This document shows positions 16,199 through 24,191 of a stretch of DNA of 64,000 nucleotides, piece by piece. Position numbers and translations under genes: made by a program. The notes under the pieces are model-generated. The model ran no database searches. It was not told where the DNA came from and saw only the letters and a list, made by a program, of their open reading frames with translations. Within the stretch, counting starts at the first letter, position 1. Every line of letters starts with the position of its first letter. This stretch comes from Williamsia maris (GTDB lineage Bacteria; Actinomycetota; Actinomycetes; Mycobacteriales; Mycobacteriaceae): assembly GCF_024171815.1 (NCBI RefSeq), contig NZ_JAMTCJ010000002.1, positions 1,240,001-1,304,000 of the forward strand, written 5' to 3'.

Positions 16199-16651
16199 TC
16201 AGTCGGCCTTCTGCAGGGAGTCCATCGTCTTCTGGACCTCCCAGAACGCCCGGAGGGCAACGAGTTTGCCGTCGGCATCGGCGCGGTAGGTGAACACCCC
16301 GCGCGACGTGGTGACGTGGCCGCCGATGTGGGTGACGATGCGACCGATGTAGGCCACCTCGTTGCCGCAGATGATCTCCTCGTCGAACTGGAAGTCCAGG
16401 CTCTCGGTCGTCGCGATCGTCATGTCCCAGAACGCGGCGATCGCCTCGTGTCCGTGATGGCCACGACCCTGCTCGTCGAACATCGACGGCCCCACCGGGT
16501 CCTCGACCACGGCGTCGGCGGCGAAGTTGTCGATCCACCCCTGCTTGTCGCGGGCAGCGACCATCTCACGTGAGATCCGACCGGCGACGACGGCGGGATT
16601 GTTCTCCCGGTCGATGTTCAGGTACGCGGGTTCGCCAGCAGCGGTACTCAT
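16199..16651 (-). CDS. SnoaL/ketosteroid-isomerase-like (NTF2 fold) protein
   Basis: A 150-residue NTF2-superfamily protein. 'DKQGWIDNFAADAVVEDPVGPSMFD' minus its ends and 'GHEAIAAFWDM' are typical of SnoaL/KSI-like members. The start at ATG 16651 has GGAGAAG seven bases upstream. It follows ltp3 by 64 bp on the same strand, in the operon DUF35-ltp4-ltp3-this gene under a KstR operator. Delta5-3-ketosteroid isomerase would be a reasonable guess, but the classical KSI catalytic Tyr/Asp set cannot be confirmed by eye, so hydratase or binding roles remain possible. Its leader carries a 23-bp repeat of the end of ltp3. Confidence 0.75.
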   Translation of the reverse strand: MSTAAGEPAYLNIDRENNPAVVAGRISREMVAARDKQGWIDNFAADAVVEDPVGPSMFDEQGRGHHGHEAIAAFWDMTIATTESLDFQFDEEIICGNEVAYIGRIVTHIGGHVTTSRGVFTYRADADGKLVALRAFWEVQKTMDSLQKAD

Positions 16652-16739
16652 TCTGGCTTCTCCGCACCCACTGTGACACGAATTCGTGGGCTGCTCCGAA
16701 ACTCCGTTGTCGAGATCATTCCGGCTTCTCCGCACCCAC
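16649..16739. repeat. 23-bp direct repeat at the end of ltp3 and start of the SnoaL-like gene
   Basis: The segments 16649-16671 and 16717-16739 are identical at 22 of 23 positions. On the minus strand each encodes VGAEKPE followed by TGA. The right copy is the true C-terminus and stop of ltp3. The left copy supplies the Shine-Dalgarno and ATG of the next gene. A local duplication of the ltp3 3' end is the simplest explanation. Confidence 0.8.
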
Positions 16740-17888
16740 GAGCCACATGGAGAAGTACTGCGAGCCGCCACCGTAGGCGTGGCCGAAGGCCTTCTTGACG
16801 TTGTCTACCTGGTGGTCGCCGGCCTTGCCCATCACCTGGATGGCCGCCTCGGCGACGCGGATCATCCCGGAGGCGCCGATCGGGTTGGACGACAACACGC
16901 CGCCGGACGGGTTCACCGGCAGACGCCCGCCCATCTCGGTCTCGCCCTTCTCGGTGAGTTTCCAGCCCTCGTTCTCCGCCGCGAAACCGAGGTTCTCCAA
17001 CCACATCGGCTCGAACCACGAGAACGGGACGTAGATCTCGGCGACGTCGACCTCGTCGAGCGGATCGGTGATCCCGGCATCACGCCACAGCGCGGCCGAT
17101 GCGTCCCGGCCTGCTTGGGGACTGACGACGTTGCGATGTGCGTAGGCCAACGGCTCGGTACGCATCGCGGTCGCGAGGATCCAGGCGACGGTGTTGCCGT
17201 CGGCGATGGACTCGTCGGCCACCTTCTCGTCGCCGATCACCACGGCGCACGCACCGTCCGACGACGGGCACGTCTCGTCGAAACGAATGGGATCCCACAG
17301 CATCTGCGACGCCATCACGCTCTCGACGGTGATGTCGGGCTGATGCAGATGGGCCAGTGGGTTCCTGGCGCCGTTGCGGCGGTCCTTGGCCGCGACCATC
17401 GCACCGATGTGCTCGGGCGCACCGGACTGACGGATGTAGGAGCGCACGTGCGGGGCGAAGAAGCCGCCCGCGCCGGCACCGACCGGCATCGTGAACGGCA
17501 CCGGGATCGACAACGCCCACATGGCGTTCGACTCCGACTGTTTCTCCCACGACACGGCCAGCACCCGACGGTGCACCCCACTGCTGACCAGTGACGACGC
17601 GACGACCGCGGTGGACGCACCCACCGATCCGGCGGTGTGCACCCGGATCAGCCGCTTGCCGACCGCGCCGATCGACTCGGCCATCGCGAGCTCGGGCATC
17701 ATCGCGCCCTCGAAGAGATCGGGGGCCTTGCCGATGACCACGGCGTCGATGTCGTCCATCGTCAGTCGTGAGTCACGCAGCGCGGCGTCGATGGCCTCTC
17801 GGCACATCCCGGCCATGGTGACGTCGTGTCGCTTGGCCACGTACTTGGTCTGTCCGGTGCCGATGACGGCTGCCCGCAACCTGCCCAT
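16716..17888 (-). CDS. ltp3: Thiolase-fold lipid-transfer protein Ltp3 (sterol side-chain aldol-lyase)
   Basis: A 390-residue SCP-x thiolase-like protein, orthologous by sequence and position to Mtb Rv3523. The usual thiolase nucleophile Cys is absent; residues 84-92 read 'HTAGSVGAS'. The C-terminal 'AYGGGSQYFSMW' resembles retro-aldolases of the Ltp family. In Rhodococcus, ltp3 and ltp4 were shown to be needed for C24-branched sterol side chains, acting as C-C lyases. Start ATG 17888 overlaps the ltp4 stop (TGATG). It presumably works with the DUF35 protein encoded two genes upstream, as Ltp2 does with its DUF35 partner. Confidence 0.87.
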   Translation of the reverse strand: MGRLRAAVIGTGQTKYVAKRHDVTMAGMCREAIDAALRDSRLTMDDIDAVVIGKAPDLFEGAMMPELAMAESIGAVGKRLIRVHTAGSVGASTAVVASSLVSSGVHRRVLAVSWEKQSESNAMWALSIPVPFTMPVGAGAGGFFAPHVRSYIRQSGAPEHIGAMVAAKDRRNGARNPLAHLHQPDITVESVMASQMLWDPIRFDETCPSSDGACAVVIGDEKVADESIADGNTVAWILATAMRTEPLAYAHRNVVSPQAGRDASAALWRDAGITDPLDEVDVAEIYVPFSWFEPMWLENLGFAAENEGWKLTEKGETEMGGRLPVNPSGGVLSSNPIGASGMIRVAEAAIQVMGKAGDHQVDNVKKAFGHAYGGGSQYFSMWLVGAEKPE

Positions 17889-18952
17889 CAGTGCTCACCT
17901 TTCGCGGTGTCGTCCCCGGAGAGCGCGACGACCATGTTCTGTTGCAGCAGTGGACCGCTGGTCGCGTGGGCGATGGCGGTGTTCGCCTCGCCCGCGATGA
18001 TCGCGGCGGCGGCGAAGCCGATCCGTTCCAGGCCCGCGGAGAACATCGGGTTGGCGGCCAGGGCGCCGCCGGACGGGTTTATCCGCACCGAGTCCGGCAG
18101 CCGCAGTTCGTTGCGGATGATGATCTCCTGGTGGGTGAACGGCGCGTAGAGCTCTGCGATGTCGACCGCGCGGTCGTCGCCCCAACCGGCATCCCGCAGA
18201 GCGGTGTCGCCGGCCAACCGCGTCGACGGGGACTCGGTGAGATCCCGTGCGCCGAAGTTGGGGGAGTCGATGCGGTGGTCCCATCCGGTGATCCAGGCCG
18301 GGTTGGCGACGAGCTCGCGGGCACGGTCCTCGCTCGCGAGGATCACCGCGGCGGCACCGTCGGTGTAACGCGACGAGTCATGCGCACGAAGCGGATCGGC
18401 GGTGCGTGGCGTGGCGAGCAGCTCGTCGACCGAGATGCCGCTGGTGCGCGCGGCGACCGCGGCCATGTCGGCCTCGGTCCACGCGCCGGAGTCGATCCCG
18501 GCCCGCGCCTGCAGGGCGGCCAGGGATTTCGCATCCGGCCAGAGCGGGGCGACGGTGTAGGGGTCGGTCTGCAGGGCCAACGTCAGGTCCATGTTGCCTG
18601 CCGACGGCTTGCCGAACCCGTAGGCGAGCGCGAGTTCCACCTCGCCGGAGGCGATCTTGACCCACGCCTCGTACAACGCCCAGGCGGCGTCCATCTCCAC
18701 ATGTGACTCGTGGATGGGCGGGACCGCGCCGATCGAGTCGATGGCCGAGATGAACGAGAACGCCCGCCCGGCCAGGTAGTCCGACGAGCCGCTGCACCAG
18801 AAGTCGATGTCGGTGCGGCTGATGCCGAGCTCGGCGTAGAGCTTGGCGAAGCACGGCATCAGCATCTCGACGCCGTTGGTGGTGCCGAAGGTCTGATCGA
18901 CGTGCGGGCTGTGGGCGAACCCCACCACAGCGATCCTCGGTGCGTTTGTCAC
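17888..18952 (-). CDS. ltp4: Thiolase-fold lipid-transfer protein Ltp4
   Basis: A 354-residue thiolase-like protein, the same length as I recall for Mtb Ltp4 (Rv3522). 'DIDFWCSGSSDYLAGRAFSF', 'INPSGGALAANPMFSAG' and 'TSGPLLQQNMV' are characteristic of the group. It lies between the DUF35 gene and ltp3 and starts at GTG 18952. With Ltp3 it is expected to catalyse retro-aldol cleavage during removal of sterol side chains, especially those branched at C24 (shown genetically in Rhodococcus). It could form a heteromer with Ltp3 and the tandem DUF35 protein (inference). Confidence 0.87.
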   Translation of the reverse strand: MTNAPRIAVVGFAHSPHVDQTFGTTNGVEMLMPCFAKLYAELGISRTDIDFWCSGSSDYLAGRAFSFISAIDSIGAVPPIHESHVEMDAAWALYEAWVKIASGEVELALAYGFGKPSAGNMDLTLALQTDPYTVAPLWPDAKSLAALQARAGIDSGAWTEADMAAVAARTSGISVDELLATPRTADPLRAHDSSRYTDGAAAVILASEDRARELVANPAWITGWDHRIDSPNFGARDLTESPSTRLAGDTALRDAGWGDDRAVDIAELYAPFTHQEIIIRNELRLPDSVRINPSGGALAANPMFSAGLERIGFAAAAIIAGEANTAIAHATSGPLLQQNMVVALSGDDTAKGEH

Positions 18953-18962
18953 TGCTGGTTCC

Positions 18963-19988
18963 TCACAGATGCTTCTTGTAGGACTCGTACTCGGCGTCCG
19001 GTTCGCCGGTCGGCCGGAAGTGGCTGATGTTGCGCAGCGTGTGGTCCCATTCGGACCTGTCGCGCCAGACCGCCTGCACGCGCATGCCCATGCGGACGTC
19101 GGCGGCCTCCACGTCGAGGATCAGGTGCAGGAAGCCGATGTCGGAACCGTCGAGCAGGACGTACGCCGCGACGTACGGCGGCTTGATCTGCTGGCCCAGG
19201 AACGGCACGTTGACGATGCAGAAGGTGGTGATGATCCCGGTGTCGGGCAGTTCGACCTTCTCGGTGGTCGGGTCGCCGTTGGCCGGAGAGGACACCCGCG
19301 GAGGGAAATACACCCCGTCGCTGGTGCGGCCGCCGATGAGCTTGCCCTCCTTGATGCCCTCGAGGTACCACGTCTCCTCGACGGTCGCGGAGTGGTCGAT
19401 GGTCAACCCGATGGGCGTGACGATCATGCCTGGTGTCACCTGGCCCGCACCGGTGTTCTCCTGTGCCGGTTCGGGATTCTCCCCGGCGACGAAGTGTGCG
19501 ATGTCGTCGATCCGACCGGTCCGCTCCGACTTCCACACCGGGTGCACGCGCAGCCCGGTGTTCAGCTCCTCGGCGGACGCGGCCTGCACCACGTGCAGCA
19601 GCGCGGTGTCGGCGCCGTCGAACGTGATCAGTGCCCACGCAAACGGCTCGGAGAGCGGTTGCCCGGGAAGCGGTTCGGGCTGCCAGGACCAGGTGCTGAC
19701 GGTGCCCGTCGGGCCGACCTCGACGAAGTCGGTGATCGGCGCGCCGCTCACCGGGTCGAACTCGGGTGGAGGCACGAACACACGACCGTCCGAGGCACGC
19801 CCACCCACGACGGCGCCCTCGAGGAGACCTTCGGCGAACCGGCTGAGGACCGGCCCCAGCGAGCGGGTGTAGTCGAAGGTGTTGCTCAGCGGTGCGGTCA
19901 GTACCGGGGAGGCCGGTTCGGGCACGTCGGCGACCGCGGCGTCGAGTACCGCCGCGAATCCCGGAGAAGTCTGGCTGTTGCTCACCAC
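18963..19988 (-). CDS. Tandem DUF35 OB-fold protein, partner of Ltp3/Ltp4 (Rv3521-like)
   Basis: A 341-residue protein with two consecutive DUF35 units. Unit 1 (about 45-165) contains 'GGRASDGRVFVPPPEF' and 'FAWALITFDGADTALLHVV'. Unit 2 (about 205-325) contains 'GGRTSDGVYFPPRVSS' and 'YVAAYVLLDGSDIGFLHLI'. DUF35 proteins dock on thiolase-like Ltp enzymes and bind the acyl-CoA. The four Cys of the usual rubredoxin-like zinc ribbon are missing in both units. Start is GTG 19988 (or 19985), with no Shine-Dalgarno and only five bases from a KstR operator, so its mRNA is probably leaderless. First gene of the ltp operon. Confidence 0.85.
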   Translation of the reverse strand: MVSNSQTSPGFAAVLDAAVADVPEPASPVLTAPLSNTFDYTRSLGPVLSRFAEGLLEGAVVGGRASDGRVFVPPPEFDPVSGAPITDFVEVGPTGTVSTWSWQPEPLPGQPLSEPFAWALITFDGADTALLHVVQAASAEELNTGLRVHPVWKSERTGRIDDIAHFVAGENPEPAQENTGAGQVTPGMIVTPIGLTIDHSATVEETWYLEGIKEGKLIGGRTSDGVYFPPRVSSPANGDPTTEKVELPDTGIITTFCIVNVPFLGQQIKPPYVAAYVLLDGSDIGFLHLILDVEAADVRMGMRVQAVWRDRSEWDHTLRNISHFRPTGEPDAEYESYKKHL

Positions 19989-19993
19989 TGGAG

Positions 19994-20007
19994 TAGAACA
20001 GGTTCTA
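19994..20007. promoter_or_regulatory. KstR operator between the ltp operon and F420 oxidoreductase gene
   Basis: TAGAACAGGTTCTA is an exact 14-bp match to TnnAACnnGTTnnA. Its terminal TA starts TAGAAT (20006-20011), a -10 box for the rightward oxidoreductase gene. On the left it lies only five bases from the DUF35 start codon, so it must cover that promoter too. Confidence 0.9.
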
Positions 20008-20047
20008 GAATTGGGCGCAAGAAGTCACACCGAAGAGGGAGTCTCGC

Positions 20048-21085
20048 GTGAAGTTGGGTCTGCAACTCGGTTACTGGGGGCGGGGGCCCATCGACGAGGC
20101 GCCTGCGCTCATCGCAGCCGCCGAACAGGCCGGTTTCGACGCGGTGTTCACGGCCGAGTCGTGGGGGTCGGATGCGTTCACCCCCCTCGCATGGTGGGGG
20201 AGCGCGACGTCGCGGGTCCGGCTGGGGACCGCGGTCGCCCAGATCGCCGCCCGGCCGCCGACCTCGGTCGCGATGTCGGCACTGACCGTCGACCATCTGA
20301 GCGGCGGCCGACACATCCTGGGTCTCGGCGTCTCCGGACCGCAGGTGGTCGAGGGCTGGTACGGACAACCGTTCGCCAAGCCGCTGGCCCGCACACGCGA
20401 ATACGTGCAGGTCATCCGTGATGTTCTGGCCCGTGAGGCGCCGGTGACCAATGCCGGCCCGCATTACCCGCTGCCGTATCCGTCCGACGCACCCGGGGCG
20501 ACCGGCCTGGGCAAGTCGCTCAAGCCGATCACCCACCCGGTGCGGCCCGACCTGCCGATCTGGCTGGGCGCCGAGGGCCCCAAGAACATCGCTCTGACCG
20601 GCGAGATCGCCGACGGCTGGCTCGCGATCTACTACACGCCGCGCCTGGCCCCGCAGTACGAGGAGTGGTTGGCCGAAGGGCTGTCGCGGCCCGGCGCGCG
20701 CCGCACCCGCGAGGAGTTCGAGGTGGCGGCAACGGTGCAGGTCGTGGTCACCGACGACGTCCGCGCGACGCTCAACGAATACAAGCCGGCCACCGCGCTC
20801 TACGTCGGCGGGATGGGCGCCAAGGAGGTCAACTTCCACGCCGAGGTCTACCGGCGCATGGGGTACGGCGATGCGGTCGACGAGATCGGCGCGCTGTTCC
20901 GGGAGGGACGCAAGGACGAGGCGGTCGCCGCGGTCCCCGACGAGATGGTCCGCGAGACGATGATCGTCGGCACCGCCGACGAGGTCCGCGCCGAGATCAA
21001 ACGGTGGGAGGCGGCCGGCGTCAGCATGCTCATGGTGACCGCCCGAACGGTCGACCTTGTTCGCGAGCTGGGCACCCTGGTCTAA
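20048..21085 (+). CDS. LLM-class F420-dependent oxidoreductase (Rv3520c-like)
   Basis: A 345-residue luciferase-like TIM barrel of the F420-dependent family. 'LQLGYWGRGPIDEAPALIAAAE', trimmed at both ends, opens the barrel, and 'GRHILGLGVSGPQVVEGWYG' is the F420-subfamily signature. It corresponds to Mtb Rv3520c, which also sits opposite the Rv3521-ltp4-ltp3 genes. The reaction is unknown; a hydride transfer on a sterol side-chain intermediate is plausible from its KstR control. Start GTG 20048 has GAGGGAG six bases upstream. A second KstR operator follows before the next gene. Confidence 0.87.
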   Translation: MKLGLQLGYWGRGPIDEAPALIAAAEQAGFDAVFTAESWGSDAFTPLAWWGSATSRVRLGTAVAQIAARPPTSVAMSALTVDHLSGGRHILGLGVSGPQVVEGWYGQPFAKPLARTREYVQVIRDVLAREAPVTNAGPHYPLPYPSDAPGATGLGKSLKPITHPVRPDLPIWLGAEGPKNIALTGEIADGWLAIYYTPRLAPQYEEWLAEGLSRPGARRTREEFEVAATVQVVVTDDVRATLNEYKPATALYVGGMGAKEVNFHAEVYRRMGYGDAVDEIGALFREGRKDEAVAAVPDEMVRETMIVGTADEVRAEIKRWEAAGVSMLMVTARTVDLVRELGTLV

Positions 21086-21099
21086 TGTGAGACCGTCGG

Positions 21100-21113
21100 T
21101 AGAACACGTTCTA
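21100..21113. promoter_or_regulatory. KstR operator upstream of acyl-CoA ligase
   Basis: TAGAACACGTTCTA is a perfect palindromic match to the KstR consensus, 16 bp before the GTG of the ligase gene and only 14 bp after the preceding stop. The ligase is thus controlled separately from the upstream oxidoreductase. Confidence 0.9.
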
Positions 21114-21129
21114 GAAATTGGAGGCACCG

Positions 21130-22692
21130 GTGCCGGAAATCGACCAGCCGATCGGACTGTGGAACATCGCCAGGGCGACCCCGGAACGGACCGCGGTGGT
21201 CGATCCGTCGGGCGCCGAGATCAGCTACGGCGAGCTCGCGTCGCGGGCCAACCGGCTGTCCAACGGTCTGCGCGCGCACGGACTCGGCACCGGTGACACC
21301 CTCGTCATCGCGATGCCCAACAGCATCGAGACCGTGTGCCTGCAGTTCGCGGCCCTGCAGATCGGCCTGTACCTCGCGCCGGTCAACTGGCATCTGACCG
21401 GGCCCGAGATCGCCTATATCCTCGGCGACAGCGAGGCGAAGATCTTCATCGCAGACGCACGCTTCGCCGAGGCCGCGCAGATCGCGGCGCGCGAGGCGGG
21501 GATGGCGGGCACCGACCTGTTCGCCTCGGGCGCGATCGACGGCTTCCTCGATCTGTCCGAACTCGCCACCGGCGTGGACGATTCCGAGCCGGACGACCGC
21601 ACGACCGGTGCACCGATGCTCTACACCTCGGGAACGACCGGCAAGCCCAAGGGGGTTCGACGTCCGCTGCCCGGTGTCCCGCCCGAGCAGGCCGCCATGG
21701 GCGGTATCGGCTTCTTCGGCGTCATGGGTCTGGTGCCGCACGACGAGCACGTGCACATCTGTGGGTCGCCGCTCTATCACACGGCGGTCGTCAACTTCGT
21801 GATGATCTCGATCCAGCTGGGGCACAAGGTGGTCCTGATGGACAAGTGGGATCCCGAGGAGATGCTGCGACTCATCGAACGTCATCGGGTCACCCACAGC
21901 CACATGGTCCCCACCCAGTTCCGCCGGTTGCTCGGGCTGCCCGAGGACGTCCGTGCGCGCTACGACGTGTCGTCGCTGCGCAACATGATCCACGGCGCGG
22001 CCCCGTGCCCGCGCGAGGTCAAGCAGCAGATGCTCGAGTGGTGGGGCCCCGTCGTGACCGAGTACTACGCCGCGACCGAGGGCGGTGGCACCACGATCTT
22101 CGGCGACCAGTGGCTCACCCATCCCGGGTCGGTGGGCAAGGCGTGGTCGTACTCGGTGGTCAAGGTGCTCGACGACGACGGCAACGAGGTCCCCCGGGGC
22201 GAGTCGGGCCAGGTCTACATGGAGATGAAGGGTTCTTCGTTCGAGTACTACAAGGACAAGGAAAAGACCCAGAAGGCCCGTGTCGGCAACATGTTCACCA
22301 CCGGCGACATCGGCTACATGGACGACGAGGGCTTCCTCTACCTGCTCGATCGCAAGAACGACATGATCATCTCCGGCGGCGTGAACATCTACCCCGCGGA
22401 GATCGAGGGCGAGCTGGTGATCCATCCGAAGGTCGCCGACGTCGCGGTCTTCGGTGTGCCGCACTCGGACTGGGGCGAGGAGATCAAGGCCGTGGTCCTG
22501 CCCGCCGACGGGGTGGCCGGTGACGACGCGCTGAGCGAGGACATCATGTCCTTCGCCCGGGCCCGCCTGGCCAAATTCAAGTTGCCGCGCTCGATCGACT
22601 ACGTCGACGAGATGCCCCGTGACGACAACGGCAAGCTCTACAAGCGCAAGCTGCGCGACCCGTACTGGGTCGACGCCGAGCGTGCGATCTAG
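21130..22692 (+). CDS. Acyl-CoA synthetase (AMP-forming), KstR-controlled
   Basis: A 520-residue ANL-family ligase. P-loop 'LYTSGTTGKPKGV' lies near residues 162-174. Adenylate motifs are 'YYAATEGGG' and 'TGDIGYMDDEGFLYLLDRKNDM', the hinge is in 'DRKNDMIISGG', and the catalytic lysine is in 'NGKLYKRKL'. GTG 21130 is the start because GGAGG lies five bases upstream and an earlier TTG would include that signal. It is neither FadD19 nor FadD17, both of which occur elsewhere in the window. The KstR site implies a sterol-derived acid as substrate, but which one cannot be read. Confidence 0.85.
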   Translation: MPEIDQPIGLWNIARATPERTAVVDPSGAEISYGELASRANRLSNGLRAHGLGTGDTLVIAMPNSIETVCLQFAALQIGLYLAPVNWHLTGPEIAYILGDSEAKIFIADARFAEAAQIAAREAGMAGTDLFASGAIDGFLDLSELATGVDDSEPDDRTTGAPMLYTSGTTGKPKGVRRPLPGVPPEQAAMGGIGFFGVMGLVPHDEHVHICGSPLYHTAVVNFVMISIQLGHKVVLMDKWDPEEMLRLIERHRVTHSHMVPTQFRRLLGLPEDVRARYDVSSLRNMIHGAAPCPREVKQQMLEWWGPVVTEYYAATEGGGTTIFGDQWLTHPGSVGKAWSYSVVKVLDDDGNEVPRGESGQVYMEMKGSSFEYYKDKEKTQKARVGNMFTTGDIGYMDDEGFLYLLDRKNDMIISGGVNIYPAEIEGELVIHPKVADVAVFGVPHSDWGEEIKAVVLPADGVAGDDALSEDIMSFARARLAKFKLPRSIDYVDEMPRDDNGKLYKRKLRDPYWVDAERAI

Positions 22693-22700
22693 CCGGGCCG

Positions 22701-24131
22701 TCAGTCGGAGCCTGCGCGCGCCATCTGTGCGGAGCGCGTGCGCAGGGTGAGCTCGAATCCCCTGGGGAGCATGGTGAGTCGTTCGTCGACGGCGAGTTCG
22801 TAGTCCGGGTCGCCGGTGATGTCGAAGCGGTGCACCAATGAGGCGAGAACGAGCACGGCCTCGTGGATGGCGAACTGTCGTCCGATGCACGCCCGTGCCC
22901 CGGCGCCGAAGGGCTTGTAACTGTGGGCCGGTCGCTTCTTGACGTTGGCGGCCAGGAAGCGGTCCGGGTCGAACTCGTCGGGGTTCTCCCACACCGCCGG
23001 ATCTTTGTGCACGAGCCCCAGTGCCACGACCGCGAAGTCCTGCGGTCGCATCGTGTACTTGCCCGCGAAAGTCGTGGTCTCGCGGGGGCTGCGCCCGAAG
23101 CCGGGCACCGTGGGCCAGATCCGCAGCGACTCGTCGAGGACGCGACGGATGTAGCGGAACTTGCTCACCTGCTCGAACGCCGGCATCGCGTCCGGGTCGT
23201 CGCCGAGGATCTCGTCTGCCTCGGCCGCCGCCTTCGCCAGACACTCGGGGTTGCGGGCCAGGTAGTAGAGCGCGAACGACAGTGCGCCGGAGGTGGTCTC
23301 GTGCCCGGCGACCAGGAAGGTCAGGATCTGGTAGCGGATGTTCAGTGGGCTGAGCTTCTCGCCGGTCTCGGGGTGGGCGACGTTGAGCATGATCCCGAGC
23401 AGGTCGTGCTGGCTCTCGGAGTCACCGCGCGCGGAGATCAGGTCGTCGAGCATCTGGTCGACGTAGGCCTGGTGGTGGGCGAAGCGTCGGTCGACGACCT
23501 TGGCCAGGAGCCTGCCACCGGGCGCGCTCCGGAAACCGCCCTTGCGGCGGCCTCCCTCGAGCGCCCCGACCATCGCGGGGACGAACGGGTGGGGTTCTTC
23601 GGTCCCGAACGATCCGAAGTCGTGGCTGAACGCACTGCGGCTCAGCGTCTCCATCGTCAGCTTGGTCATGTCGCGCGACACGTCGACCGGACCGTCGGTG
23701 AGTCGATCCCGCCAGTAGTCGAACAGTTCGGACGCGGTCTCGACCATGATCGGGTGGTAGGACTGCATCGCCGATTTCGTGAACGCGGGCATCAGCAGTT
23801 CGTGGGCGAGTTGCCAGTTCGGCTCGTCGTTGTGCGCGGTGAACAGCCCGTCTCCCGCGTAGTCCCGCAGGGCCTCGATCGCCGGCGGCAGGGCCTTGCA
23901 GAACCGGGTCTCGTCGCACAGTTCCGCGGCCATGGCGACGTCGCCGACCAGGACGATCTTCTGCCGGAACACCTGCAGTTCGAAGATCGGCCCGAGGCCG
24001 GTGGCCCCGCGCTGCATGCTGAGGATGGGCTGGCGTGGGTCGATGTTGAGCAGGTCGCCGATGAACGGCAAGCGTCGTCCGGCCGAGGGGAACCGTTGCC
24101 CGGACCAGTCGTTCTGCACCGTTTTCGCCAT
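22701..24131 (-). CDS. CYP102-like cytochrome P450, stand-alone heme domain
   Basis: A 476-residue P450 that reads like the heme domain of CYP102A1 (BM3): 'RDYAGDGLFTAHNDEPNWQL', 'RYQILTFLVAGHETTSGALS', 'ESLRIWPTVPGF', and the heme loop 'FGAGARACIGRQFAIHEA' with Cys near residue 415. Unlike BM3 it ends after the heme domain, with no FMN/FAD reductase. BM3-type enzymes hydroxylate fatty acids at sub-terminal positions, so a fatty acyl or sterol side-chain substrate is plausible. It lies where Mtb has cyp142. A divergent TetR gene and a dyad operator suggest substrate-induced control separate from KstR. Confidence 0.87.
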   Translation of the reverse strand: MAKTVQNDWSGQRFPSAGRRLPFIGDLLNIDPRQPILSMQRGATGLGPIFELQVFRQKIVLVGDVAMAAELCDETRFCKALPPAIEALRDYAGDGLFTAHNDEPNWQLAHELLMPAFTKSAMQSYHPIMVETASELFDYWRDRLTDGPVDVSRDMTKLTMETLSRSAFSHDFGSFGTEEPHPFVPAMVGALEGGRRKGGFRSAPGGRLLAKVVDRRFAHHQAYVDQMLDDLISARGDSESQHDLLGIMLNVAHPETGEKLSPLNIRYQILTFLVAGHETTSGALSFALYYLARNPECLAKAAAEADEILGDDPDAMPAFEQVSKFRYIRRVLDESLRIWPTVPGFGRSPRETTTFAGKYTMRPQDFAVVALGLVHKDPAVWENPDEFDPDRFLAANVKKRPAHSYKPFGAGARACIGRQFAIHEAVLVLASLVHRFDITGDPDYELAVDERLTMLPRGFELTLRTRSAQMARAGSD

Positions 24132-24146
24132 GAGCAGACCATGCCT

Positions 24147-24172
24147 CGCTACTGAATGCGTGTCAAGTAGCG
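24147..24172. promoter_or_regulatory. Dyad operator between P450 and tetR
   Basis: CGCTACT (24147-24153) and AGTAGCG (24166-24172) form a perfect 7-bp inverted repeat with a 12-bp spacer in the 60-bp gap between the divergent genes. It is the likely binding site of the adjacent TetR regulator. TAGGGT (24179-24184), seven bases before GTG 24192, would be the tetR -10 box just beside it. Confidence 0.65.
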
Positions 24173-24191
24173 CGGGGCTAGGGTGGACGTC

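Noticed and set aside
21082-23244. 720-codon minus-strand open frame across the ligase gene and part of the P450 gene
   Set aside because: It crosses two identified genes, and its composition is typical of an antisense high-GC frame.
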